Shown here: positions 19,461 to 27,919 of the stretch, piece by piece | How positions within the stretch are numbered: the first letter of the stretch is position 1 | Layout: each line of letters begins with the position of its first letter | Source: Paraburkholderia phytofirmans PsJN | GTDB lineage: Bacteria > Pseudomonadota > Gammaproteobacteria > Burkholderiales > Burkholderiaceae | Assembly: GCF_000020125.1 (NCBI RefSeq) | Contig: NC_010676.1 | Coordinates: 1,922,001-1,986,000, forward strand | Direction: 5' to 3' | Length of the DNA stretch: 64,000 bases | Program-made: the position numbers and the translations under genes | Notes under the pieces: generated by a model | Database searches by the model: none | Told to the model about the DNA's origin: nothing | Seen by the model: the letters and a program-made list of their open reading frames with translations, nothing else

Positions 19461-19485
19461 TTCCGTGCGGCCTCGCCGCACGGAA
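19461..19485. repeat. intra-operon stem-loop
   Basis: Perfect 11-bp inverted repeat (TTCCGTGCGGC and its complement) around a 3-nt loop, in the gap between the rraA-like gene and the MFS gene. It has no U-tract on the minus strand, so it is more likely a processing or stabilising hairpin or a mild attenuator than a full terminator. Confidence 0.7.
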
Positions 19486-19556
19486 TCATTTGTTGGGGCG
19501 GCCACCCGCGCTCGCGCGATTGCATCATTGCGCGGCGCAGGTAACCGTTTTGCTGC

Positions 19557-20315
19557 TTATAGTCCAGCCCCGTTTGCAGAGGGGCTCTTTTTCCATAGTT
19601 CGAAGTCGGCGCGCGTCGACTCGTCCGGCGGGTACAGTCCGAAGGTCGAGCGGCCATCACGCACCTGGGCGTCGACCCAGTCTTCGAATACCGTCATCGC
19701 CGCGGCCTCTTCAGCGATCTCGTTGGCCAGATGCGCCGGAATCACCACCACTGCTTCCGCATCGCCGACGATGATGTCGCCCGGATACACCGCCACGTCG
19801 CCACACGCGACCGGCACGTTCAGATCGACCGCATGGTGATGAATCAGGTTGGTCGGCGCCGACGGCCGCGCCTGATAGCATGGAAAGTCGAGCTTGCGCA
19901 GATCTGGTGTATCGCGAAAGCCGCCGTCGGTGACGACGCCGGCCACGCCGCGCATCATCATCCGCGTGATCAGAATGCCGCCTGCCGAGGCAGCGCGCGC
20001 GTCCTTGCGCGAGTCGACCACCATCACGTGACCTGGTGGAATCTCTTCTACGCCGCGGCGTTGCGGATGGCCGCGGTCCGAGAACACGCCGATGTGATCG
20101 AGGTCCTCGCGGGCCGGAATATAGCGCAGCGTATAGGCTTCGCCAACCATGCGCGCGGCCGCCGGGTTGACCGGCTGCACGCCCTGCACGCAAACGTTGT
20201 GAAGGCCCCGCTTGAAAAGTGCAGTGGTCAGGGTGGCTGTGCTGACGTTGCGCAAGCGGGCGCGGTTCTCTTCAGTGAGCGGGCTCGGGACAGTTGCTGC
20301 GGTCGCTGAGGTCAC
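19557..20315 (-). CDS. RraA-fold protein (4-hydroxy-4-methyl-2-oxoglutarate aldolase family)
   Basis: A 252-residue protein of the RraA/menG-like family. It has the glycine-rich block GGILITRMMMRGVAGVVTDGGFRDTPDLRKLDFPCY; the GGFRD Arg-Asp pair binds Mg2+ and substrate in the class II pyruvate aldolases of this fold. VACGDVAVYPGDIIVGDAEAVVVIP is also typical. In this catabolic setting an aldolase or decarboxylase role on a 4-hydroxy-2-oxo acid is more likely than RNase E regulation, but neither is shown. The GTG at 20315 follows AGGAGTAAATCT. It starts 42 bp after the porin stop. Confidence 0.87.
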   Translation of the reverse strand: MTSATAATVPSPLTEENRARLRNVSTATLTTALFKRGLHNVCVQGVQPVNPAAARMVGEAYTLRYIPAREDLDHIGVFSDRGHPQRRGVEEIPPGHVMVVDSRKDARAASAGGILITRMMMRGVAGVVTDGGFRDTPDLRKLDFPCYQARPSAPTNLIHHHAVDLNVPVACGDVAVYPGDIIVGDAEAVVVIPAHLANEIAEEAAAMTVFEDWVDAQVRDGRSTFGLYPPDESTRADFELWKKSPSANGAGL

Positions 20316-20357
20316 AGATTTACTCCTGGTTTCGGTGAAGTGGTGGTCGGCCGGGCA

Positions 20358-21569
20358 TCAGAACTTGTGGCGGATCGCGAAACGGACCGTCGCCTGCTGG
20401 TTACCCGACGCAGGCGTCAGACCATTGAGCGAGGCACGCGCTGCGCGCCCGGTCGAATCGGTGCCCGACGCGTGCTGCAAAACGCCGATCAGATAGAAAT
20501 CGGTGCGCTTGGAGACGATGTAGTCGGCACTCAGCGAGCCCTGTTGATATTTCGCGTGATTCGCATCGCCGCCGTCGGTGTAGTTGTAGGCTGCGCCGAA
20601 CGAGAGCGCCGGCGTCAACTGATACTGCAAGTTGACTTCAGCGCTGTTGAAGCTCGCAGTGCCGCCTACGCCGGCCGGATTGAGCGGTGACACCGCGCCG
20701 CTCAGATGCTTGAATTTCGTGTTCGAATAGATCCCGCCGAGAGTCGCCGCGCCGATCACGTAGGTGGCGCCGGCGCTGATGATCTCTTCGCTGTGCGCCG
20801 AGGCATAGCCGTTGATCACCGGCGAGCTGCCGAAGTTGTTGGTGGCCGCCGTCGCGCCGACTGCCGTACCGAAGAAAGAGGCATTCGGATTGCGCGCATT
20901 CAGGTAGCCGACGCCGACCGTGAGCGGCCCGCGAGCGTAACCGGCGCCGAGCGAGTAGATCTGGTTGCCGGCCATGCTGCCCGGCACGCCACCGAAGCTA
21001 TACATGCCTTCCGCGGTCAAGCCTCCATAGCTGGCCGTGCGGTACTTGACCGCGTTGTTCACGCGATTGGTGTTGTTGAGGTTATCGAGGTCGCCCGGAT
21101 GCGCGCCGATGCTGCCCGAGAACATCGCGCTCGGCATCAGCGGATGGATGTAGTCGACCACCGGATCGTACTGACGGCCGAGCGTGACCGTGCCGTACGG
21201 GCTCGAGACCCCTACATACGCCTGGCGGCCGAACAGCAGCGAACCTTGACCCATCTTGCCGCTGTTCACGTCGAAACCACTTTCGAGCACGAAGATCGCC
21301 TTGATGCCGCCGCCCAGATCTTCATTGCCACGCAGGCCCCAACGGCTGCCGCTCAGAATGCCGCTCGACAGGTTGTACTGGCTGTGGCCCTGGCCCGGGC
21401 CCGTTTGTACGTTGCTCGTGTAGTTGATGCCCTCGTCGATGATGCCGTATAGCGTCACGCTGCTTTGCGCGTGAACTGCTGCCGGCGCTCCCGCAGCGGC
21501 AAGCGCGGCGAATGCGAATGCCACGTGTGCGGCGAGAGGTTTCGAGGAGGTTGCGAGGGACTTATGCAC
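20358..21569 (-). CDS. Gram-negative general porin (OmpC-like, Burkholderiales type)
   Basis: A 403-residue outer-membrane trimeric porin. It begins with a signal peptide ending in AAVHAQ, then QSSVTLYGIIDEGINY, and has the GSRWGLRGNEDLGGGIKAIFVLESGFD block typical of Burkholderia/Neisseria porins. It ends with the Phe-terminated beta-strand signature VRFAIRHKF. The GTG at 21569 follows TGGAGACCTCGCA; the longer frame to 21650 would add a non-signal extension. As part of the run it probably admits the cluster substrate through the outer membrane. Confidence 0.92.
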   Translation of the reverse strand: MHKSLATSSKPLAAHVAFAFAALAAAGAPAAVHAQSSVTLYGIIDEGINYTSNVQTGPGQGHSQYNLSSGILSGSRWGLRGNEDLGGGIKAIFVLESGFDVNSGKMGQGSLLFGRQAYVGVSSPYGTVTLGRQYDPVVDYIHPLMPSAMFSGSIGAHPGDLDNLNNTNRVNNAVKYRTASYGGLTAEGMYSFGGVPGSMAGNQIYSLGAGYARGPLTVGVGYLNARNPNASFFGTAVGATAATNNFGSSPVINGYASAHSEEIISAGATYVIGAATLGGIYSNTKFKHLSGAVSPLNPAGVGGTASFNSAEVNLQYQLTPALSFGAAYNYTDGGDANHAKYQQGSLSADYIVSKRTDFYLIGVLQHASGTDSTGRAARASLNGLTPASGNQQATVRFAIRHKF

Positions 21570-21719
21570 TGCGAGGTCTCCAGTCACTTTTTTCAATGCA
21601 GAGAAGCGTTGCGCTATGCCGATGCACGGCGGACACAACAGAAAATCCAACGAGACGATGACCGTGCTCGTCGGCGGAAACGGTGTTGCTCAAGGAGCGT
21701 GCCGATGAATGCCAGTCGG

Positions 21720-22916
21720 TTATGCGGCCTTCAGAATGCGATCGGCGATCATCGAGCCGATCGGCATGGCGGAGGTCGCGGCCGGCGAAGGCGCGTTGCA
21801 CACGTGCACCATCCGTGGCGTGTCGGCGAACAGAAAGTCGTGCACCAGCGTGCCGTCGCGCATCACGGCTTGCGCGCGAATGCCGGCTTCATAAGGCAGC
21901 AGATCGTCGACGGTCAGCGACGGGCAGTATTTGCGGCACTGCTCGAGATAACCGCGCTTGAACAGCGAGTTCTTCATCTCGCCCATGCCGGAGCCCAGGT
22001 TGCGCCAGATGGTTTTCCAGAAACCGGGGAAAGCGGCGTATTCGGCGACGTCGCGCAGATTCACGGAAAACTTCGGATAGTTTTCGCGGCCGAACCCGAG
22101 CACCGCATTCGGTCCGACTGTCACGCTACCGTCGATCATCCGCGTCAGATGCACGCCGAGAAACGGCAGATCCGGGTCGGGAATCGGGTAGATCAGATGG
22201 CGCACCACGTCGTTCTTCGAGGCCGGCAAGCGGTAGTACTCGCCGCGAAACGGCACGATCTGGTGATCGATTTTCACGCCCGCCAGCCTGGCTAGGCGGT
22301 CCGATTGCAGGCCGCCGCAGACCACCAGCTTCTTTGCCCGCCATTGCTGTTCGTCCGAAGCGCCGACGGTGACGTAATCGCCGACCTCGGCAATCGACGT
22401 GACCTGCGTGCCGAGGCGAATTTCTCCGCCTGCTTTCTCGATGACGCGCGCCATCGCTTCGCATACCTGACGGTAATCGACGATCCCGGTCGCATCGAGG
22501 AACAGGCCGCCCAGACCGACAATATTCGGCTCGCGGCGCTGCAACTCGGCGGCGTCGAGCCGCTCGACGCGCAAACCGTTCTGTTGCGAGCGCGCATACA
22601 GCGCTTCCATGCGCGACAGTTCGAGCGGATTTGACGCGACCAGCAGCTTGCCGCACACGTCGAACGGAATCGCATGCTCCGTGCAAAACTGCTTGGTGGC
22701 CTCGGCGCCGCGCTTGCACAACTCTGCCTTCAGACTGCCCGGCTGGTAGTAGATACCCGCGTGGATCACGCCGCTGTTGTGCCCGGTTTGATGCTTGGCG
22801 AGCGTGGTCTCTTTTTCGAGCAGCAGCAGTGAAGCCGTCGGTTCCCGTTGCAATAACTCCATCGCCGTGGCGAGACCGACAATGCCGCCACCGATGATGC
22901 AAAAATCGTAAGTCAT
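21720..22916 (-). CDS. lhgO: L-2-hydroxyglutarate oxidase/dehydrogenase
   Basis: A 398-residue FAD-dependent oxidoreductase that converts L-2-hydroxyglutarate to 2-oxoglutarate and passes electrons to quinone. The dinucleotide fold GGGIVGLATAMEL is at the N-terminus. KETTLAKHQTGHNSGVIHAGIYY and the C-terminal VHVCNAPSPAATSAMPIG are diagnostic of LhgO. The ATG at 22916 is preferred over an in-frame TTG at 22949. It is the first gene of the minus-strand catabolic run, with a GntR-type operator about 65 bp upstream of its start. Both this enzyme and the semialdehyde dehydrogenase deliver 2-oxoglutarate. Confidence 0.92.
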   Translation of the reverse strand: MTYDFCIIGGGIVGLATAMELLQREPTASLLLLEKETTLAKHQTGHNSGVIHAGIYYQPGSLKAELCKRGAEATKQFCTEHAIPFDVCGKLLVASNPLELSRMEALYARSQQNGLRVERLDAAELQRREPNIVGLGGLFLDATGIVDYRQVCEAMARVIEKAGGEIRLGTQVTSIAEVGDYVTVGASDEQQWRAKKLVVCGGLQSDRLARLAGVKIDHQIVPFRGEYYRLPASKNDVVRHLIYPIPDPDLPFLGVHLTRMIDGSVTVGPNAVLGFGRENYPKFSVNLRDVAEYAAFPGFWKTIWRNLGSGMGEMKNSLFKRGYLEQCRKYCPSLTVDDLLPYEAGIRAQAVMRDGTLVHDFLFADTPRMVHVCNAPSPAATSAMPIGSMIADRILKAA

Positions 22917-22981
22917 GGTTTTCTTCTTCACTTCTTCTTGCGGATTCAACTGGCTAAATGCTTTCTCGTCCGCTTATCAGG

Positions 22982-22992
22982 TTGTCAGACTA
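22982..22992. promoter_or_regulatory. GntR/FadR-type operator upstream of lhgO
   Basis: TTGTCAGACTA, an 11-bp near-palindrome centred on 22987, matching the TNGTNNNACNA operator form of FadR-subfamily regulators. It shares the flanked 13-mer AGGTTGTCAGACT/A with the site in front of gntR. It lies about 65 bp upstream of the lhgO start. Confidence 0.78.
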
Positions 22993-23067
22993 ACTGGCCA
23001 AAAAAGAGAGGTCGCTTCACGGGTGTGAGCGCGAAACCGCGACGGTCCGTGCCACCTGCCCGCTACG

Positions 23068-23778
23068 TCAATCGTTTGGGGGTAGCTCGATCTTCTGGCG
23101 TTTGGCCGCGGCGCGCAGATGCCGCTCAGCCGATTCGGCGGCGCCGCGATGATCGCCGCGCTCGATAGCCTCGTAGAGCTCGCCGTGCTCCTGGCGGGCG
23201 AAGTCGCCCGCGTGGCTCGCCGTGTTGGCCCACTGCGCGCGACGCACCGCAACCAGTTGGCCGCGCAAAAAATCGTGGAACGAGACGAAATAGTCGTTCT
23301 TGGTGGCTGCGGCGATAGCCCGGTGAAACGCGACATCGGCCGCGGAAGCCGCGTCGAAATCAAGGCGTTTCTTTTCCATCTCGCGGATCGCATCGCTCAT
23401 ACGCTTCAGATCTTCCGGGGTACGTCGGCGCGCCGCGGTCATCGCCGCCTGGGTTTCGATCCACAGACGCATTTCGAACAGCTGCGCGAGATCCAGCTTA
23501 TGGTTGCCACCGCCCGGCAGCCGGAAAACCGTACCCGACGGCGTCTGCGAAATGAACGACCCTGCGCCGCGCCGGGCAACCAGTACGCCGTCCGACTTCA
23601 GTTGCGCGATTGCCTCGCGCACGACTGAGCGGCTCACGTTGAGCCGTTCCGACAGTTGCTGCTCCGTTGGCAGGCGCGACTCGGCAGGAAAATGACCAGC
23701 ATCGATTTCCGCGCGAAGTGCGCTCACCACACGCTGCACAAGCGAATCGGGACGTTCAAGCTCAAGCATCAACAGCAT
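23068..23778 (-). CDS. GntR-family transcriptional regulator, FadR subfamily
   Basis: A 236-residue regulator. It has an N-terminal winged helix-turn-helix (SRLPTEQQLSERLNVSRSVVREAIAQLKSDGVLVARRGAGSFI, about 35-80) and an all-helical FCD ligand domain from about 95 (ALFEMRLWIE, FHRAIAAATKN, HGELYEAIERGDHRGAAESAERHL). The FCD histidines suggest metal-assisted carboxylate binding. It is probably the repressor of the lhgO run and of itself, because the same operator lies in both promoters. A -35 TTGACA and -10 TATTGT upstream give a 16-nt leader. Confidence 0.92.
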   Translation of the reverse strand: MLLMLELERPDSLVQRVVSALRAEIDAGHFPAESRLPTEQQLSERLNVSRSVVREAIAQLKSDGVLVARRGAGSFISQTPSGTVFRLPGGGNHKLDLAQLFEMRLWIETQAAMTAARRRTPEDLKRMSDAIREMEKKRLDFDAASAADVAFHRAIAAATKNDYFVSFHDFLRGQLVAVRRAQWANTASHAGDFARQEHGELYEAIERGDHRGAAESAERHLRAAAKRQKIELPPND

Positions 23779-23793
23779 CTCGTTTTGATCAGG

Positions 23794-23829
23794 TTGTCAG
23801 ACAATAGCGAATTACTCATGCAGTGTCAA
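23794..23829 (-). promoter_or_regulatory. gntR promoter with embedded operator
   Basis: On the minus strand TTGACA (23829-23824) and TATTGT (23806-23801) are separated by exactly 17 bp. The perfect palindrome TTGTC-A-GACAA at 23794-23804 covers the -10 box. A repressor bound there would block RNA polymerase, so gntR is likely autorepressed. The same palindrome, with one changed base, precedes lhgO. Confidence 0.82.
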
Positions 23830-23998
23830 CCGATGGCCTGATTCCCCGCTTGCGAACCACGCATAACATGCTCTTCAGCGCTGCGCCGCAGGCGCAGACT
23901 GTGCGCACCCCGCTGGACCGGCCGAGCCGCCGCCCCTAACCGGCGCCCCAGTCTCTGTTCCACGGCTGACTTGGCAAACGACGCGTCCATTTAAACCG

Positions 23999-24029
23999 GC
24001 GTGAGCGGCTCGACGGCCGCCGCTCACGC
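23999..24029 (-). terminator. probable terminator of the MHS transporter gene
   Basis: Perfect 11-bp stem (GCGTGAGCGGC and its complement) with a 9-nt loop, 51 bp past the transporter stop. On the minus strand it is followed by CGGTTTAAAT, a short U-rich tract. Confidence 0.6.
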
Positions 24030-24079
24030 GCTGCAAACAGCCAGGTCATGCACGGCATGGCAGCCAGATCAACATGCGC

Positions 24080-25465
24080 TCAGCGCGTCAGAGGATGCGG
24101 CGAATGCGCGGACGCACGCGCGCCCGGCGCTGCGGCCGCCTCATCTTCCGGCTCCGCGGACAGGTCCCGCCTGAACGTCTCGGCGAGGAAAAACGCGCAC
24201 ACCAGGCTCAGCAACCCCGTCGCCGCGATATAGATCGAAATGGGCAGCGTCTGGCCGTAGGTCGCGAACAGATAGGTGGCGATCAATGGCGTCGGCCCCG
24301 ACGTGATGATGCCGGCGATCTGATACGGCAGCGACGCCCCCGTATAGCGCACCCGCGTACCGAACAGTTCCGCGAACCACGTCGATTGCACGCCGTACAC
24401 CGACGCCTGGCTCAACGCGATACCGCAGACGTACGCCACGAAAATCAAGGTCGGATTGCGTGTCTCGAGCAACGGAAAGAACGCGAATCCATAGATCGCG
24501 ACGAACACCGCGCCGAGCATGAACACGGTCCGGCGTCCGATCACGTCCGACAGTTTGCCGAACAGCGGCAGCGTGATCAGCGCAAACGCGCAGCCCACGA
24601 TGATCGCGTTCAGCAGCAGCCCACGCGACAAGCCGAGCCGCGTCGTTCCGTAGACCAGCACGAACACGTTGATCACGTTGAAGGTAATGTCGACCGCGAA
24701 GCGCGTGCCGATCGTCAGCACGAGGTCTTTCGGATGCCGGCGCAGCAATTCAACCAGCGGCGCCTTCACGACCTGCTTGCTTGCCTTGATCTGTTCGAAT
24801 ACCGGCGACTCCATGACACGCAGGCGGATGAACAGGCCGATCGCGATCAGCGCGACGCTCAACAGGAACGGCAGGCGCCATCCCCAGGAATAGAACGCGT
24901 CCGACGGCATACTCGACACGGCTTTGAACACCGCCGTCGAGAGCATCAGCCCGAGCGGCACGCCCAGTTGCGGGAACGCGCCGAAAAAGCCTCGCTTCCT
25001 GGCCGGCGCCGTTTCGACCACCATCAGCACCGCGCCGCCCCATTCGCCACCGACGCCGAGCCCTTGCATGAAGCGCATCGCCACCAGCAGGATCGGCGCC
25101 CAGACGCCGATCGAGGCATAAGTCGGCAGCAGGCCGATCACGAAGGTGCTGACGCCCATGATCGTCAGCGTCGCGACGAGCGTCGCCTTACGTCCGATAC
25201 GATCGCCAAAGTGCCCGAAAAACACGGCGCCGAAAGGCCGTGCGACATAGCCGACCGCAAAGCTGCCGAACGCCGCGATGGTGCCGACCACCGGATCGAA
25301 CGAGGGGAAGAACAGCTTGGCGAAGACCAGCGCCGAAGCGGTGGCGTAGAGAAAAAAGTCGTACCACTCGATGGCGGTCCCGACCACCGAAGCGGCCAGC
25401 ACACGGTTGACGGCCGACCGGCTGATAACCGGCGCGTTGCCGGATGAAACAGGCGATGTATTCAT
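24080..25465 (-). CDS. MFS transporter, metabolite:H+ symporter (MHS) type
   Basis: A 461-residue inner-membrane carrier with 12 predicted helices. GTAIEWYDFFLYATASALVF in the first helix, GHFGDRIGRKATLVATL in the loop and RFMQGLGVGGEWGGAVLM define the MHS subfamily (KgtP, ShiA, ProP, citrate carriers). The substrate is probably a carboxylic acid or zwitterion. It starts about 90 bp after the M24 hydrolase stop and is likely co-transcribed with it. ATG follows GGGAGGAGAC. The last 25 residues are low-complexity Ala/Glu. Confidence 0.9.
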   Translation of the reverse strand: MNTSPVSSGNAPVISRSAVNRVLAASVVGTAIEWYDFFLYATASALVFAKLFFPSFDPVVGTIAAFGSFAVGYVARPFGAVFFGHFGDRIGRKATLVATLTIMGVSTFVIGLLPTYASIGVWAPILLVAMRFMQGLGVGGEWGGAVLMVVETAPARKRGFFGAFPQLGVPLGLMLSTAVFKAVSSMPSDAFYSWGWRLPFLLSVALIAIGLFIRLRVMESPVFEQIKASKQVVKAPLVELLRRHPKDLVLTIGTRFAVDITFNVINVFVLVYGTTRLGLSRGLLLNAIIVGCAFALITLPLFGKLSDVIGRRTVFMLGAVFVAIYGFAFFPLLETRNPTLIFVAYVCGIALSQASVYGVQSTWFAELFGTRVRYTGASLPYQIAGIITSGPTPLIATYLFATYGQTLPISIYIAATGLLSLVCAFFLAETFRRDLSAEPEDEAAAAPGARASAHSPHPLTR

Positions 25466-25554
25466 GTCTCCTCCCTTCTCTGGGAATTTATGTCTTGAAC
25501 TGCTGCGTGTCGGCGGCGCGAATTCGACGGCACGTTACGTTGAATTCGCTCCAT

Positions 25555-26721
25555 TCACCAGTGCAGTTCCATCGGGAACTGGTCGAGCGTTTCGACGCCT
25601 CCCGAGGTCAACCGCACGATACGTTCCGTGCGCAAACCGCCGACGTTCGGCACCGTGATCGTCGCCTTCAAGGTGAAGACCATGTTTTCCTGCAGCACGG
25701 TCTTGTTGCCCGGCCCGATCCACGGCGCTTCTTCTTCCGGGTCCATGCCGGTGCCGTGACCGGTGCCATGGCCGCGCGCTTCGCTCGAGTATTGCTCGTA
25801 GTTCGATTTCACCAGCGCCTGCTGGATCACCGCGTTCAGTTCCATGGCCGCCATGCCGGGACGCGCGGCGGCCAACCCCGCTTCGACCGCGCGCGCCGCT
25901 GCCGCGACGATCGCCATCTTCTCGGAATTCGCCGGACCGTAGGTGAAACCGCGTCCGCCATCGGCAACGTACCCACGATAACGCGCACCGATGTCGGTCA
26001 TGATGAGGTCGCCCGGTTGCAGGATCCGGTCGGTGGGACGCGCCAGGTTATACGCCGAGCGCGGACCGGATTGCACCATCGAATCGAACCCGGTCCGCTC
26101 CGCTCCTCCCGCGAGCATCGCGCGGTCAGCGATCAGAGCGAGCTCACGCTCGGTGTAAGGACGGCCGTCGGCGAGCGCGTCGCGAATCGCGGCCATTGCC
26201 GAATCGGTCAGGGCGGCGGCTTTGCGCATCAGCGCGACCTCGGCGTCACTCTTGATCGCCTTGATTTCGGCCAGCACCATCGTCGGTTCGAGCTTCAGTT
26301 CGCCGAGGCCGGCGTTCAGGCGCTGCAGCAGGTCCGCGGGGATATAGGCGGCGCCGGCAAGGCCGACCGTGCCGCTGCGGTGCCGCGCCGAAAACGCCTG
26401 CACCTGTTGCGTGACTTCTCGCAGGCTACGCACCTCGAAGGCGGTCACGCTCGTCGCGTAGTCGAAGCATTGATCCGACACGAACAGCACGGGGTCGCCG
26501 TCTACCGGCAGCAGCAGAATCGCGTTGGCAATGTCCGATACGCCGTCGAGCGGACGGAACTCGGTGAAGTAGCCGATGTTCGCGCCACGCCAGCAATCGC
26601 TGAAGGCGAGCAGGCCGACCAGGCCCGCCTTGTCGAGTGCGCTGCGGACCTTGGCGACGCGGCCGAGGAACTCGTCGGTAGTGATGCCTTCCGGCGGGAT
26701 ATCTGCGGTACGGATGTTCAT
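25555..26721 (-). CDS. M24-family metallohydrolase (creatinase/Xaa-Pro peptidase-like)
   Basis: A 388-residue pita-bread-fold enzyme with an N-terminal creatinase-type domain (about 1-150) and a C-terminal catalytic domain. The dinuclear metal ligands are visible: two Asp in TDIGARYRGYVADGGRGF, His in GHGTGHGTGMDPEEEAP and Glu in LRTERIVRL. Members cleave Xaa-Pro, creatine or the amide of N-acetyl-diaminobutyrate and ectoine (DoeA group). The substrate is not determined by sequence. ATG at 26721 follows AGGAGACGAAGAAGCA. It is divergent from the LysR gene, with the 69-bp element between them. Confidence 0.9.
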   Translation of the reverse strand: MNIRTADIPPEGITTDEFLGRVAKVRSALDKAGLVGLLAFSDCWRGANIGYFTEFRPLDGVSDIANAILLLPVDGDPVLFVSDQCFDYATSVTAFEVRSLREVTQQVQAFSARHRSGTVGLAGAAYIPADLLQRLNAGLGELKLEPTMVLAEIKAIKSDAEVALMRKAAALTDSAMAAIRDALADGRPYTERELALIADRAMLAGGAERTGFDSMVQSGPRSAYNLARPTDRILQPGDLIMTDIGARYRGYVADGGRGFTYGPANSEKMAIVAAAARAVEAGLAAARPGMAAMELNAVIQQALVKSNYEQYSSEARGHGTGHGTGMDPEEEAPWIGPGNKTVLQENMVFTLKATITVPNVGGLRTERIVRLTSGGVETLDQFPMELHW

Positions 26722-26824
26722 TGCTTCTTCGTCTCCTGTGCGGCTGCCTACGCGCATGCTGGATGCAGCCGTTCTCGATGCCCATGATGGGAAACCGCCC
26801 GCCTTGGAATGCAGGGCGTGTGCT

Positions 26825-26893
26825 GCATAGTAGAATCGATCGATATGCTTTTATAATGAAAAATAACGCAAAACCTATATCGATATGGAATAC
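26825..26893. promoter_or_regulatory. 69-bp regulatory element, copy 1
   Basis: Element in the lysR/M24 intergenic region that aligns without gaps to 31500-31568. Strongest shared blocks are TTTATAATGAAAAATA, GCATA-TAG and ATGGAATAC. Copy 1 also has ATATCGATAT, a palindrome of LysR-operator type. On the minus strand TACTATGC near the low end looks like a -10, placing the conserved part in the activator position upstream of the M24 gene. Confidence 0.8.
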
Positions 26894-26907
26894 ACGGAGA
26901 CGACATC

Positions 26908-27903
26908 GTGACCTCGGCAATTCATCCCGACACCGGCGCGGGGAACATCGCGACGGGCCACTTCGACCCCACGCGTCTGAAGACGCGCCAATTGGCCCTT
27001 ATCGTTCAGCTCGACACCCATCGCTCGGTGTTGCGCGCGGCGGACGCCGCGCACATGACGCAGCCCGGGGCGACCAAGTTGCTGCGGGAACTGGAAGAGA
27101 CGATGGGTGTGCCATTGTTCGAACGGCATCCGCGTGGTGTCGAGCCCACCTGGTACGGCGAGGTGCTGATCCGCCATGCGCGCAGCGTGCTGGCGGAGTT
27201 GCGGCATGCGTACGACGAAGTGTCCGCGCTCAAAGCCGGCCTGACCGGGCAGGCAATGATCGGCACCGAGGTCACAGCGGCCACCAATCTCGTGCCGCAA
27301 GCCGTGGCGCTGCTCAAGAAGCGCTTCCCGCAGATTCGCGTCAACATCGAGATGGAGTTCAGCGAGGTGCTGGTGCAGCGTCTGCAGGAGGGCAAGCTGG
27401 ATATGATCGTCGCACGAATCCGCAATCCGGACGATCTGGCGGCACTGCATTACGCCCCACTAGCGGAAGCGCAGCACGCGCTGTTCGCTCGCGCTGGCCA
27501 CCCGCTCGTCAAGCGCAAGACTCTGAGCTGGGACGAACTGGCGCCGCAAACGTGGATCTTGCCGCCGAAAGGCAACGTGATGCGCAATCAGTTCACGCAA
27601 CTTTTTCTCGAACGGCATCTCGCGTTGCCGACGGATGTGGTCGAGAGCTCGTCGCTGCCTGTCATCACGAGCCTTCTGCAGATGAGCGATATGATTGCGC
27701 CGCTGGCGCGCGAGCCGGTGCGGCCGTATTGCATTGCCGGCGCGCTCGAACCGCTACCGTTCGAACTCGATCTGAAGCTCGGACCAGCGGGCATCGTGAC
27801 ACGGCGCGGCGACAGGCTCTCGCCGGGTGCGCGGGCGATGCTGCAAGCGCTGCGCGAGGCCGCCGGATTCGATACCCAGGGCCCCGACGCCGAAAGCGAC
27901 TGA
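26908..27903 (+). CDS. LysR-family transcriptional regulator
   Basis: A 331-residue regulator. It has an N-terminal winged helix-turn-helix (VLRAADAAHMTQPGATKLLRELEETMGVPLFERHPRGVEPT, about 45-90) and a C-terminal periplasmic-binding-like effector domain from about 110 (MIGTEVTAATNLVPQAVALLKKRFPQIRVNIE). It resembles the GbpR-type LysR branch. The GTG at 26908 follows ACGGAGACGACATC. It sits between two units that both have the 69-bp element in their upstream region and is the natural candidate for binding it. It ends 17 bp from the convergent iolB. Confidence 0.93.
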   Translation: MTSAIHPDTGAGNIATGHFDPTRLKTRQLALIVQLDTHRSVLRAADAAHMTQPGATKLLRELEETMGVPLFERHPRGVEPTWYGEVLIRHARSVLAELRHAYDEVSALKAGLTGQAMIGTEVTAATNLVPQAVALLKKRFPQIRVNIEMEFSEVLVQRLQEGKLDMIVARIRNPDDLAALHYAPLAEAQHALFARAGHPLVKRKTLSWDELAPQTWILPPKGNVMRNQFTQLFLERHLALPTDVVESSSLPVITSLLQMSDMIAPLAREPVRPYCIAGALEPLPFELDLKLGPAGIVTRRGDRLSPGARAMLQALREAAGFDTQGPDAESD

Positions 27904-27919
27904 CTTACCGCGACGGGGC

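Noticed and set aside
18079..19839. 586-codon plus-strand frame
   Set aside because: Antisense to the MFS gene and rraA-like gene; composition not protein-like.
24074..25447. Long plus-strand frame (457 codons) opposite the MHS transporter
   Set aside because: Arg/His/Gln-rich composition of an antisense shadow; the minus strand encodes a clear transporter.
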